A program made the translations under genes and the position numbers. Below the pieces are notes generated by a model. That model ran no database searches and had not been told where the DNA came from. It was given only the letters and a program-made list of their open reading frames with translations. DNA of 54,638 bases from Candidatus Onthousia faecavium (GTDB lineage Bacteria; Bacillota_I; Bacilli_A; RF39; UBA660): assembly GCA_018711135.1 (NCBI GenBank), contig DVIS01000007.1:1-54638 (forward strand), read 5' to 3'. This document shows positions 24,809 through 33,532 of the stretch, piece after piece (the stretch's first letter is position 1; every line of letters begins with the position of its first letter).

Positions 24809-25855
24809 ATGTTAAACAAGAAAGAATTAAATGAAAGAATTGATACCTATCTTAAGGAAAATAATAACCTTTTTTATCTAAACAATTTAACTCCTATTTT
24901 ACATTTATTAGAGCAAAGTAAGAGTTTGATTAATCCCTATGAAGAATTAGGGACTAATTGTATTGCAATTAACTATCATGATAAGATTGATGGTTTAACA
25001 TCTTTTGAACTTGTAAGAGAATATCTTTATCTTTTAAACCCTAAATATCAAGATATTTTTACTAAATGCCTTAATAATGGTACTTTTGGTTTTGCGGATA
25101 CTATAAATGATGAGGTAGACTACTTAACTATAAATTGTTCTGGAAGAAAAGATAAGCATCTTTTTTTTAATGTTGGTTTTGAAGGAAATATTCTTGATGG
25201 AAAAATATTAGTTCATGAGTTTTTCCATTACTTAAATACTGCGAATTATGCTTCTAGAGAATTATTTACAGAGTTTATTTCTATTTACAATGAAAATAAA
25301 TTTTTAGATTATTTAAAGACTAAAGGTTATTCTGATGGTGATATAACTAAGGCGAAGCTTGAAAGATACTTAGGTTTTTATCGAATAATTAATCCTTTAT
25401 ACTATGAGACACTTATCTTAAATATAGGTTCTTTAATAGGTGATTTTGATTATAATTTTTTGATGAAATATAAAGATGTTCTTTCTTTTCCTTCTTTAAC
25501 ATTTGAAAAGTGGGAAGAGGTATTAGATACATTTTTGGATAAATTGAAAAAGTGTGATGAGCCAAATCATCATAATCAAGAAAAGGTTACGCCTGATATT
25601 AGTTATCGTTATTTCCTTGGGACTGTTTTAAGTTGTTATTTATTAACTCATGAAGATGAAAATACTCATAAAAGAGTGCTAGAATTAAATGATAAATTAG
25701 CTTCTGGTCTTTCTTTGTCTGATAGTTTTAATATTCTTGAGCTTGACCTTAATAATATTTCTAGTCATGATTTAGTTGCTAGTGTTAATAATTACTATGA
25801 TAAAATTCTTACAAAAGAAAAAGAACATCAGAAAATTAAAATAAGATCAAGTTAG
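24809..25855 (+). CDS. Putative zinc metallopeptidase-like protein (HEFFH)
   Basis: 348 residues, cytosolic by appearance. HEFFH at 136-140 within KILVHEFFHYLN is a textbook HExxH motif with hydrophobic flanks. Glutamates downstream (RELFTEFISIY) could give the third ligand, as in gluzincins. Otherwise the family is not recognised, and the C-terminal 150 residues are helical and charged. A small hairpin (TAAAGAAATA / TATTTCTTTG) and GGTGAGAAG precede the ATG. Peptidase activity is inferred from the motif alone. Confidence 0.65.
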   Translation: MLNKKELNERIDTYLKENNNLFYLNNLTPILHLLEQSKSLINPYEELGTNCIAINYHDKIDGLTSFELVREYLYLLNPKYQDIFTKCLNNGTFGFADTINDEVDYLTINCSGRKDKHLFFNVGFEGNILDGKILVHEFFHYLNTANYASRELFTEFISIYNENKFLDYLKTKGYSDGDITKAKLERYLGFYRIINPLYYETLILNIGSLIGDFDYNFLMKYKDVLSFPSLTFEKWEEVLDTFLDKLKKCDEPNHHNQEKVTPDISYRYFLGTVLSCYLLTHEDENTHKRVLELNDKLASGLSLSDSFNILELDLNNISSHDLVASVNNYYDKILTKEKEHQKIKIRSS

Positions 25856-25858
25856 ATC

Positions 25859-26047
25859 TTATTTTATGTATGTATTACGATAAAAATTGTATGGTGTTGG
25901 CCGCATATTATAAAAATATGGTATTGGCATCGGATATACTGGATAATAGTAGTTAGGTCTGGTGCTACTTCCTATTCCATAACCAATAACTCCACCAATT
26001 ATTAATGGAATAAAACCACTTCTAGTATTAATATGATTATTATACAT
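25859..26047 (-). CDS. Small Gly/Tyr/Pro-rich protein
   Basis: 62 residues on the minus strand. A hydrophobic glycine-rich segment (GFIPLIIGGVIGYGIGS) is followed by a tail rich in Y, P, N and M (PNYYYPVYPMPIPYFYNMRP). An excellent AAAGGAGGAATAAGAGC ribosome binding site makes it a real gene despite its size. Composition recalls small spore-coat or cell-surface proteins of spore formers, and sigK occurs in the window, but this is only a guess. It ends 3 bases from the convergent upstream gene. Confidence 0.65.
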   Translation of the reverse strand: MYNNHINTRSGFIPLIIGGVIGYGIGSSTRPNYYYPVYPMPIPYFYNMRPTPYNFYRNTYIK

Positions 26048-26180
26048 GCTCTTATTCCTCCTTTATACATAATTTATGCCTATATAACATAATAGTTAAA
26101 TGTTAATGCCTATTAATTTGTAAACTATTATTTTCAAAAGGTAAAGTTTATGTTACAATTAATCTAGTAGAGGTGATAGG

Positions 26181-26693
26181 ATGAAAATAAAAACTAAAAG
26201 AGAAACAAAAAAGAATTATCTTATTTTAGGAGCTATATATGTTGTTGTAATTGTTCTTGTTTTATATCTGGCAAGTTGGTATACAACTTATAAAAATTAT
26301 CAACAGGAAACACCTGTTTTAAAAGATATCCTATTGGAGGTTAAAACAGATGAGTTAGGACATTATTTACAAGAAAATCCTGATGCTATTCTTTATTTAT
26401 GTACTGCTAGTGATACGGAATGTCGTGAATTTGAAGGTAGTATAAAAAAAGCTCTTCAAAATAATGATTATCCTGATTTAGTATACATAAATTTAGAGGA
26501 TGTTGATGATACTATTACTTATTTAGAAGATTTATTAAAAAACTATGATGGTAGTGATTATAGAGTTACGAGAATACCTTGTCTAATTAAATTTACTGAT
26601 GGTAAGATAACGGATGTTGAAGATGGTTTAAATGGTGCTTTATTAACTAAAGATGAAGCTTTAAACTTTCTTGATGTTAATGAAATAGAGTAG
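26181..26693 (+). CDS. Membrane-anchored thioredoxin-like protein
   Basis: 170 residues. A basic N-terminus and one membrane helix (about 14-32, LILGAIYVVVIVLVLYLAS) lead to a thioredoxin-like domain: LYLCTASDTEC in the redox-site position (two Cys separated by six residues rather than CxxC), VYINLEDVDD and a VTRIPCLIKFTDGKI strand with the cis-Pro. Without a CxxC pair a disulfide reductase role is doubtful. AGAGGTGATAGG precedes the ATG. It is 14 bases from trmL. Confidence 0.7.
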   Translation: MKIKTKRETKKNYLILGAIYVVVIVLVLYLASWYTTYKNYQQETPVLKDILLEVKTDELGHYLQENPDAILYLCTASDTECREFEGSIKKALQNNDYPDLVYINLEDVDDTITYLEDLLKNYDGSDYRVTRIPCLIKFTDGKITDVEDGLNGALLTKDEALNFLDVNEIE

Positions 26694-26707
26694 GAGAAAG
26701 AATAATT

Positions 26708-27217
26708 ATGAATCATATTGTTTTATATCAGCCTGAAATACCCCAAAATACAGGAAATATTATGAGAACTTGTGTTGCAACTAATACTAAACTCCATTTA
26801 ATTAAACCTCTAGGTTTTTCTTTGGATGAAGCTCACTTAAAAAGAAGTGCTGTTAATTATATTGATAAATTAGATTATGAAATATATGAAGATTTTGCTG
26901 AATTTAAAGAAAAGAATAAAGGAATTTATTACTATTTAACAAGATATGGGCGTAAACCTCATACTAGTTTTGATTATAGTAATAAGGAAAATGAGAATCT
27001 TTACTTTATATTTGGTAAAGAATCTACTGGTATTCCTAAAGAAATATTACAAGAAGACTTGAAGCATTGTCTTAGAATACCGATGACTAGTAATGTTCGG
27101 GCTTTAAATGTTTCTAATAGTGTAGCAATTGTAATTTATGAGGCTTTAAGACAACAAGATTTTAATGATTTATTAAGGGAAGAACCTCATAAGGGTGCTG
27201 ATTATTTAGAAAGATAG
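26708..27217 (+). CDS. trmL: tRNA (cytidine/uridine-2'-O-)-methyltransferase TrmL
   Basis: 169 residues, SPOUT (trefoil-knot) methyltransferase, full length. Diagnostic segments are IVLYQPEIPQNTGNIMRTC at the N-terminus, the middle FIFGKESTGIP, and the knot RIPMTSNVRALNVSNSVAI. It methylates the ribose of position 34 in tRNA-Leu isoacceptors using S-adenosylmethionine. TAGGAGAAAGAATAATT precedes the ATG. Confidence 0.95.
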   Translation: MNHIVLYQPEIPQNTGNIMRTCVATNTKLHLIKPLGFSLDEAHLKRSAVNYIDKLDYEIYEDFAEFKEKNKGIYYYLTRYGRKPHTSFDYSNKENENLYFIFGKESTGIPKEILQEDLKHCLRIPMTSNVRALNVSNSVAIVIYEALRQQDFNDLLREEPHKGADYLER

Positions 27218-27260
27218 GAATATTCTTAACCTTTCTTACATATAATAAAAAGAATTGTGT

Positions 27261-27289
27261 TTGACATTTACTTTAAATTGTGGTAGTAT
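27261..27289 (+). promoter_or_regulatory. Near-consensus promoter
   Basis: TTGACA (27261-27266), 17-base spacer, extended -10 TGGTAGTAT (27281-27289). It drives the small gene at 27319, one of the best sigma-A sites in the window. Confidence 0.8.
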
Positions 27290-27318
27290 TAATCCACGCA
27301 GTAAGAAAGGAGCATTCA

Positions 27319-27534
27319 ATGAGTTTTATCAATAATCTTCGTATTTCTGCAACTCCAAGTAGTGAGAAATCTTTAAATGATATAATGACAAAAGTCTATA
27401 AATACGATACCAAACCTCATTATATTAAAACTGCAGAAGAAGAAAGAGCTTACCATGACTATTGGATTCAAGAAAAGTTAGAGAGAATGTATGGTAAACC
27501 AAATCAAAAGAAATTTGTTAGAAATCCAAGATAA
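27319..27534 (+). CDS. Conserved-looking small hypothetical protein
   Basis: 71 residues from the ATG at 27319 (AAGAAAGGAGCATTCA upstream); the frame extends back to 27280 but that overlaps the promoter. Soluble, highly charged, beginning SFINNLRISATPSSEKSLND and ending KFVRNPR. No recognised domain. With its own strong promoter, ribosome binding site and terminator it forms a monocistronic, probably well-expressed gene. Confidence 0.65.
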   Translation: MSFINNLRISATPSSEKSLNDIMTKVYKYDTKPHYIKTAEEERAYHDYWIQEKLERMYGKPNQKKFVRNPR

Positions 27535-27557
27535 AAATTATATCTTGGATTTTTTTC
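27522..27557 (+). terminator. Terminator of the 71-residue gene
   Basis: AAATCCAAGATA (27522-27533) and TATCTTGGATTT (27541-27552) form a perfect 12-base stem followed by T; it overlaps the stop codon. Confidence 0.9.
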
Positions 27558-27564
27558 ATATTAT

Positions 27565-27616
27565 AAAAAAATATTGACAAACTATTGTTCTGGCTGCTAA
27601 ACTGATGTCATCATGA
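27565..27616 (+). repeat. Putative IS605-type left-end segment, copy 2 (orphan)
   Basis: AAAAAATATTGACAAACTAT followed by TGTTCT, CTAA, TGAT and CATCATGAGA matches 13503-13558 at most positions. Nothing resembling a transposase follows; the rpmB terminator begins about 20 bases later. Confidence 0.45.
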
Positions 27617-27635
27617 GATTGATTGTAAAAATAAA

Positions 27636-27663
27636 AAACCTAACAACATATTAAGTTATTAGG
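27636..27663 (-). terminator. Terminator of rpmB
   Basis: On the minus strand CCTAATAAC (27663-27655) pairs with GTTGTTAGG (27647-27639), followed by TTTTTTAT. Confidence 0.8.
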
Positions 27664-27841
27664 CAGCTTGTTTTTCTTGCTTGCGCATAGTCCTGATTTC
27701 ACGTGCACTCATTCTAATTTTTGTTCCATCTTCAAGACGAATTGTTTGAAAATTAGGCTTTTGTTGTCTTTTTGTTATATTTAATGCATGAGATCTGCCA
27801 TTTGCAGATAAAGGTTTTTTAGTAGTTACTTTTCTTGCCAT
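27659..27841 (-). CDS. rpmB: 50S ribosomal protein L28
   Basis: 60 residues. MARKVTTKKPLSANGRSHAL followed by NITKRQQKPNFQTIRL and VRVSAR-like KIRMSAREIR matches bacterial L28 from end to end. The zinc-binding cysteines of the C+ form are absent. AAAAGGAGGGATTATA precedes the ATG. It is transcribed against its neighbours, and its upstream region is shared with dnaE. Confidence 0.92.
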   Translation of the reverse strand: MARKVTTKKPLSANGRSHALNITKRQQKPNFQTIRLEDGTKIRMSAREIRTMRKQEKQAA

Positions 27842-27992
27842 TATAATCCCTCCTTTTAGTTAAACATACTTGCTTTATAACTTTATCATAAAAGCCTTGC
27901 AAAGTCAAATAAATATAGAAAAAATATGTAAATTATATAAAATAAAGAAAAAATATGATAAACTAAAAATACTTAAAAAAGGTGTGATTAAA

Positions 27993-30956
27993 ATGTATTA
28001 TAATCTTTATGTGAAAAGTAACTATTCTCTTTTAGAAAGCTTATTAACTCTTGCTGATGTTATTGATTATAACCTTTCTAAAGGCCATAAAGCTGCTATT
28101 ATATGTGATAATAACATGTATGGGGTTATGGATTTTATCAAACAGTGTCATGATAAGAATATTAAACCAGTTATTGGTTTAGAGGTTACAATTTTAAATA
28201 ATAAAGTCCTTTTGTTTGTAAAAAATTATCGAGGTTATATTAATTTGATAAAAATATGTACTTATCAAAATGATCAGACACTAACTATTGATAAACTGTT
28301 AAACCATAAAGATAACCTTTACTTTTTAATACCTTATAGTAATTTAGATTTCTATAATAAATATAAAGATGAGCTTGCTGACATTTATTTAGGTTATAGT
28401 ACGAAAGAAGAAGAACAAGCAGCTTTAGTTCAGACTAATAATATTGTTTATTTAAGGGAATGTTTATATAAAACAAAAGAAGATGGTATTTATTTAAAAT
28501 ATCTATATCTAATTAAGGATGGAAAAACACTTAATGATCATATAGAATATAATGTTATTAATAAAGAATTATATATGAATAATAATTTGGAAAAAGAAGA
28601 TAGTATTGGTTTTATTAATACACTAAAAATAGTTAATGATTGTAATTTAGAATTACCTAAAGCAGAGTTGCTTTTACCAATATATGACTGTCCTTATAAT
28701 ATGGATAGTGCTACTTACTTAAGAAATCTATCTTTAAAAGGACTTTCAAAACGGCTTGCTAATAAAGTTACTAAAGAATACTTAAATCGTCTAAATTACG
28801 AATTAAAAGTTATTACTGATATGGGGTTTGCTAATTACTTTTTAGTTGTTTATGATTTTATTAAATATGCTAAGAAGAGGAAAATTTTAGTTGGGCCAGG
28901 GCGAGGTAGTGCGGCTGGAAGTTTAGTTGCTTATTGTCTTGGTATTACGGAAATTGATCCATTAGAATATAATCTACTCTTTGAGAGATTTTTAAATCCT
29001 GAGAGAAAAACAATGCCTGATATTGATACTGATATTCCAGATTTATATCGTGATGATATTATTAATTATGTTACTAATAGATATGGTTCTAAAAAAGTGG
29101 CGGGAATTGTAACTTTTGCTACTTTAGCTAGTAAACAAGTTTTAAGAGATGTAGGTAGAATCTTTAATATTCCCACCTATAAAATAGATAAATTAACCTC
29201 TTATATTCCAGCAATGTCTCATAAAAAATTACTTGATTTTTATAATGAAGATATAAGGTTTAAAGAATATATTTTAAGTGATGAAAGCTTAAAACAGGTT
29301 TTTAAAACAGCTTTAAAATTAGAAGGGGCAAAAAGGCAAATTGGGACTCATGCAGCGGGTATTGTTATGTGTAAAAAGGATTTAGATGAGGTTATTCCTC
29401 TTACTAAAAATGATGATATGTATTTAACTGGTTATGGTATGAATTATCTTGAGGAATTAGGACTTTTAAAGATGGATTTTCTTGGTATTAGAAACTTAAC
29501 AATTATTATGAATGTTTTAGATATGATTGCAAACAATCAGCATCTTACTATTGACTTTAATAATATTCCTTTAGATGATGAAGCAACCTATAATTTATTT
29601 AAAAATGCTAATACTAGTGGTATCTTTCAGTTTGAATCTAGTGGTATGCGAAAATTTTTAAGGAAATTAAAGCCTTCTAATTTTAATGATTTAGTTGCAG
29701 CGATTGCTCTATTTCGTCCAGGACCTGCTGAAAACATTGATTTATATATTGCTAGAAAAGAAGGAAGAGTACCTACAATATATCTTGATAAGAGTTTAGA
29801 AACAGTTTTAAAAGATACTTATGGTATTATGATTTATCAAGAGCAAATTATGCAAGTTGCTAGTCTTTATGCTGGTTACTCTTTAGGTGAGGCTGATATT
29901 TTAAGACGTGCTATTAGTAAAAAGAAAGTTGATATCTTAAAAGAAGAAGAAACAAAGTTTCTTGAAAAGGCTACAAAACTTGGTCATGATTTAGAAACTG
30001 CTAAAACTATCTTTGCTTCAATTTTAAAATTTGCAGGTTATGGTTTTAATAAAAGTCATGCTGTTGCTTATTCCTTAGTTGCTTATAAAATGGCTTATTT
30101 AAAAGTTCATTATCCTTTAGAATTTTATGCTAATCTTTTAAACAATGCTATTGGGGTGGAAAGTAAAACAAAAGAATATTTAAGAGAAATAAAAGCTCAT
30201 AATTTAAATGTGGTAAAACCAGATATTAACTATAGTGAAGCTCATTTTACTACTAAAGATGAGAGCATTATCTTTCCGTTTTCTAGTATTAAAGGTATTG
30301 GTATTAATGTCTGTAAAAATATTGTAGATGCTAGAAATAATAAAGAGTTTTTTGATTTGTATGATGCTGTTTCAAGATTAGTAAGAGGGCGTATTACAAA
30401 AAAACAATTAGAAACTTTAATTTTATCAGGTGTTTTTGATCGCTTTAATTATACTCGAAAAAGTTTATTAACAAATTTAGATAGTTTATATAATTATGGG
30501 GAATTAACGCTTGATTTAGATGAAAGTCTTGTTTTAAAACCAGAAATAGAAAATATTGCTGAATATTCTAAGAATGCACTTTTAGAGCAAGAACTATTAT
30601 GCTTTGGTTTTTATATTAGTAATCATCCAACTACAGTTTATAAGAGTAAATATCAAAATATTATTGATCTTAATCTTTTAGGTAACTACTTTAATCGTCA
30701 AGTTAATGTAATAGTAATGATAGAAAAAATAAAAGCTATTAAAACGAAAAAGAATGAAGATATGGCTTTTATAACTGGAAGTGATGAAACAGGAGTTTTA
30801 GATTTTATCTTTTTTCCTAAAACTTATAAGTTATATATGGATCTTGCTAAGGGAGATATTTGTATGTTAAGAGGAAATGTTGAAAAAAGATATGATGAGT
30901 TACAACTTGTTGTTAATGGGGTAACTTATTTAAGGAGAAATGATGAAGAAAATTAG
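27993..30956 (+). CDS. dnaE: DNA polymerase III alpha subunit DnaE
   Basis: 987 residues from the ATG at 27993 (AAAAAAGGTGTGATTAAA upstream); the frame runs back to 27870 through AT-rich sequence without a site. An N-terminal PHP domain is present (LYVKSNYSLLESLLTLAD), but the metal-binding HxH of active PHP domains is replaced, so proofreading by PHP is unlikely. The polymerase core has GPGRGSAAGSLVAYCLGI, ERFLNPERKTMPDIDTDIPD (catalytic Asp pair), GTHAAGIVM and YGFNKSHAVAYS. A C-terminal OB-fold (VNVIVMIEKIKAI, GDICMLRGNVEKR) follows. It is somewhat shorter than the roughly 1,115-residue Bacillus DnaE. Acts in chromosome replication, probably beside PolC. Confidence 0.95.
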   Translation: MYYNLYVKSNYSLLESLLTLADVIDYNLSKGHKAAIICDNNMYGVMDFIKQCHDKNIKPVIGLEVTILNNKVLLFVKNYRGYINLIKICTYQNDQTLTIDKLLNHKDNLYFLIPYSNLDFYNKYKDELADIYLGYSTKEEEQAALVQTNNIVYLRECLYKTKEDGIYLKYLYLIKDGKTLNDHIEYNVINKELYMNNNLEKEDSIGFINTLKIVNDCNLELPKAELLLPIYDCPYNMDSATYLRNLSLKGLSKRLANKVTKEYLNRLNYELKVITDMGFANYFLVVYDFIKYAKKRKILVGPGRGSAAGSLVAYCLGITEIDPLEYNLLFERFLNPERKTMPDIDTDIPDLYRDDIINYVTNRYGSKKVAGIVTFATLASKQVLRDVGRIFNIPTYKIDKLTSYIPAMSHKKLLDFYNEDIRFKEYILSDESLKQVFKTALKLEGAKRQIGTHAAGIVMCKKDLDEVIPLTKNDDMYLTGYGMNYLEELGLLKMDFLGIRNLTIIMNVLDMIANNQHLTIDFNNIPLDDEATYNLFKNANTSGIFQFESSGMRKFLRKLKPSNFNDLVAAIALFRPGPAENIDLYIARKEGRVPTIYLDKSLETVLKDTYGIMIYQEQIMQVASLYAGYSLGEADILRRAISKKKVDILKEEETKFLEKATKLGHDLETAKTIFASILKFAGYGFNKSHAVAYSLVAYKMAYLKVHYPLEFYANLLNNAIGVESKTKEYLREIKAHNLNVVKPDINYSEAHFTTKDESIIFPFSSIKGIGINVCKNIVDARNNKEFFDLYDAVSRLVRGRITKKQLETLILSGVFDRFNYTRKSLLTNLDSLYNYGELTLDLDESLVLKPEIENIAEYSKNALLEQELLCFGFYISNHPTTVYKSKYQNIIDLNLLGNYFNRQVNVIVMIEKIKAIKTKKNEDMAFITGSDETGVLDFIFFPKTYKLYMDLAKGDICMLRGNVEKRYDELQLVVNGVTYLRRNDEEN

Positions 30957-31410
30957 TGTAATTATTTTAATTTGTAGTTTGTTTTTATTAGATCTAGTAA
31001 TAAAATTTCTAGTTAGCAATTATCTTACTACTATAACTGTTATTGATAATTTCTTTTCTTTAACTTATGTCTTAAATGATGGAGCTGCTTTTAGTATTTT
31101 AGCAAGCCAAACCTTTATGATCATCTTAATAACATTACTATGTTTAGCTTTTGTTATCTACGAGTTAAAGAAAAATTTAAATGATAGGGTAGAAACTATC
31201 GCTTATTCTTTTATTTTAAGTGGTCTTTTAGGTAACTTTGTTGATCGCTTAATTGATGGCTATGTTATTGACTATTTATCGTTTAAGGTATTTAATTATA
31301 ATTATCCCGTTTTTAATCTAGCTGATATTTTAATAGTTTTAGGAGTTATAATTATGCTAATCAAAGAAATAGGAGGAATTATTCATGCAAATAGAAGTGA
31401 AAGAAAGTGA
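30940..31410 (+). CDS. lspA: Lipoprotein signal peptidase
   Basis: 156 residues, four membrane helices. Family motifs are VLNDGAAFSIL (45-54), GNFVDRLIDGYVIDYL with catalytic D111, and VFNLADILI with catalytic D129. It cleaves the signal peptide of prolipoproteins after diacylglyceryl transfer; a substrate candidate (lipobox LTGC) is encoded at 50.5 kb. AAGGAGAA precedes two tandem ATGs (30940, 30943). The start overlaps the end of dnaE by 17 bases and the end overlaps rluD by 26, so the three are translationally coupled. Confidence 0.95.
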   Translation: MMKKISVIILICSLFLLDLVIKFLVSNYLTTITVIDNFFSLTYVLNDGAAFSILASQTFMIILITLLCLAFVIYELKKNLNDRVETIAYSFILSGLLGNFVDRLIDGYVIDYLSFKVFNYNYPVFNLADILIVLGVIIMLIKEIGGIIHANRSERK

Positions 31411-32269
31411 GAAAAGGCTTGATAGTTATCTTGCTTTTGTAACAGATTTATCACGTAGTAAAATTCAAAAATTATTAGATCAAGAAAAAATATTAGTTAA
31501 TGGTAAAATAAAACCAGCAAGTTATAAAGTAAAAGAGCATGATCTAATTACTGTTGAGTTAGAAGAAGAGTATAGTGATTTAGAGCCTACTAATATACCC
31601 TTAGATATTGTCTATGAAGATGAATATCTTCTAATCATCAATAAGCCTAGTGGTTTAGTTACTCATCCTGCTCCAGGACATGTTACAGATACCTTAGTAA
31701 ATGCTTTATTATATCATAATAAAGTAGAACCAACTGCTAATTTTCGCCCTGGTATTGTTCATCGTCTTGATAAAGATACTAGTGGTTTAATGGTTGTAGC
31801 AAAGAATTCTAAAGTAATGGAACTTTTAAGTGCTATGATGAAAGAAAAAAAAGTTGAAAGACATTATTTAGCTATTGTTGATGGGGTTATTAATCATGAT
31901 AGTGGTACCATTGATGCTCCGATAGGACGAGATGAAAATAACAGGCAAAAGATGGCAGTGACTGCGAAAAATAGTAAAGAAGCAATTACCCACTTTAAAG
32001 TTTTAAAACGTTTTACCAATAATACCTTACTTGAATGTATCTTAGAAACAGGTAGGACTCATCAAATAAGAGTTCATTTAAACTATATAAATCATCCGGT
32101 AACTAATGATCCAGTTTATGGCAATCATAAAAAGGTAACTTCTTTTGGTCAAATGCTGCATTCTAAAAGTATAAGATTCATTCATCCAGTTACTAAAAAA
32201 GAACTCTATTTCGAACAAACTCCACCACAAGAGTTTTTAGACTATCTAGAAGCGATAAATATAAAATAA
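31385..32269 (+). CDS. rluD: RluA/RluD-family pseudouridine synthase
   Basis: 294 residues. An S4 RNA-binding domain (RLDSYLAFVTDLSRSKIQKL, ILVNGK) is followed by the catalytic domain with GIVHRLDKDTSGLMVVAK (catalytic D129) and ETGRTHQIRVHL. It isomerises uridines in 23S rRNA; whether it is the RluD position-specific member or a close relative (YlyB type) cannot be fixed from sequence, though linkage to lspA is the usual Firmicutes arrangement. AGGAGGAATTATTC precedes the ATG. Confidence 0.93.
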   Translation: MQIEVKESEKRLDSYLAFVTDLSRSKIQKLLDQEKILVNGKIKPASYKVKEHDLITVELEEEYSDLEPTNIPLDIVYEDEYLLIINKPSGLVTHPAPGHVTDTLVNALLYHNKVEPTANFRPGIVHRLDKDTSGLMVVAKNSKVMELLSAMMKEKKVERHYLAIVDGVINHDSGTIDAPIGRDENNRQKMAVTAKNSKEAITHFKVLKRFTNNTLLECILETGRTHQIRVHLNYINHPVTNDPVYGNHKKVTSFGQMLHSKSIRFIHPVTKKELYFEQTPPQEFLDYLEAINIK

Positions 32270-32321
32270 AGATAATATTTATTTATTGGCAGAATTATGT
32301 TAAAATATATAGCGGAGGGCG

Positions 32322-33476
32322 ATGGCTATGGAAGAACACATTATAGATATGAATGAAAAAAATACATTAGCTATGAAACTTCTTCATTATTTTATTACTG
32401 AAAAAAATTATACACCAATTATATTGCAAGGTGCAGAAGATGAAATTTGGCTTGAAAACTTAGATGAAGATTATAAAATAGTTAGAATTGTTATAAAATA
32501 TATTCATAATAATGAACAATATAAATTTGATGTTTTTAAAACAAATAGAATTTTAAAGAAGATAAAAAGAAAAACTTTATCATTTAAACTTAATACTTTA
32601 AGTATCTTTTTAGATTTGGGTGGTAATGTTTCTTTAGATGAATTTAAAAATGATAATGTTACAGCAGTAGAAATTAAAGAAGATGAGGATATTAAGAAAA
32701 ATAAACTCTTAAAGTCTATTTTTCCGGATTTAGCTAAAAAAATAAGATTTAGTGAAGAGGGAGTAGCATTGTTTGTTAAAGTAACTAATGATATAAATAA
32801 ACATAATCAAGAAGATCATAAAAAGGCTGTTGATGTTTTTAAACCTAAAAAGCCAATTGTAACTTATACACTTATTATAATAAATTTACTTGCTTTCTTT
32901 ATTCCTTTATTAATTGGTAATAGTGAGTATGTTTATAATCATTTTGCTTCTTTTGGACCATTTATCAAGATGGGGGAGTATTATAGATTATTGACGGCAA
33001 CTTTTCTTCATGCTAATATTGCTCATTTATTATTTAATATGTATGCTTTATGGATTGTTGGAATGCAATTAGAAAGCTTTATTGGTAAAACTAGATTTTT
33101 AATCGTATACTTATTTAGTGCTATAGCTGGTAGTTTGTTATCAGTTATTGTAACTTTCAATGCTGTTAGTGTAGGTGCTAGTGGAGCTATTTTTGGTTTA
33201 TTAGGGGCTCTTTTATATTTTGGTTATCATTATCGTGTCTATTTAAGTTCTGTTATTAAAAGTCAAATTATTCCTGTTATTATTATTAATTTAGTTTTAG
33301 GTTTTATCTTACCAGGAGTTGATAATGCTGCTCATATTGGTGGTTTAATTGGGGGGTTCTTAATGATGATTGGAGTAGGAGTTAAATATAAGAGTAGTCG
33401 CTTTGAACAAATAAATGGTGTAATAGTAAGTTTAATTTATTTAGCTTTCTTAATATATATGGCTTTCATCTTTTAA
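32322..33476 (+). CDS. Rhomboid intramembrane protease, GluP/YqgP-like
   Basis: 384 residues. A cytosolic N-terminal domain of about 170 residues (as in B. subtilis YqgP/GluP) leads to seven or so membrane helices. The catalytic serine is S287 in VGASGAIFGL and the histidine is H338 in AAHIGGLIGG; the HANIAHLLFNMYALW segment is the family's L1/TM2 hallmark. The enzyme cleaves membrane proteins within the bilayer. GGAGGGCG precedes the ATG. A terminator-free gap of about 55 bases follows to priA. Confidence 0.9.
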   Translation: MAMEEHIIDMNEKNTLAMKLLHYFITEKNYTPIILQGAEDEIWLENLDEDYKIVRIVIKYIHNNEQYKFDVFKTNRILKKIKRKTLSFKLNTLSIFLDLGGNVSLDEFKNDNVTAVEIKEDEDIKKNKLLKSIFPDLAKKIRFSEEGVALFVKVTNDINKHNQEDHKKAVDVFKPKKPIVTYTLIIINLLAFFIPLLIGNSEYVYNHFASFGPFIKMGEYYRLLTATFLHANIAHLLFNMYALWIVGMQLESFIGKTRFLIVYLFSAIAGSLLSVIVTFNAVSVGASGAIFGLLGALLYFGYHYRVYLSSVIKSQIIPVIIINLVLGFILPGVDNAAHIGGLIGGFLMMIGVGVKYKSSRFEQINGVIVSLIYLAFLIYMAFIF

Positions 33477-33532
33477 TTTCTTTTTCTTTTTAAATATAAT
33501 GCGAACTATAGTTTAAGTAAAGAGGTGATAGA

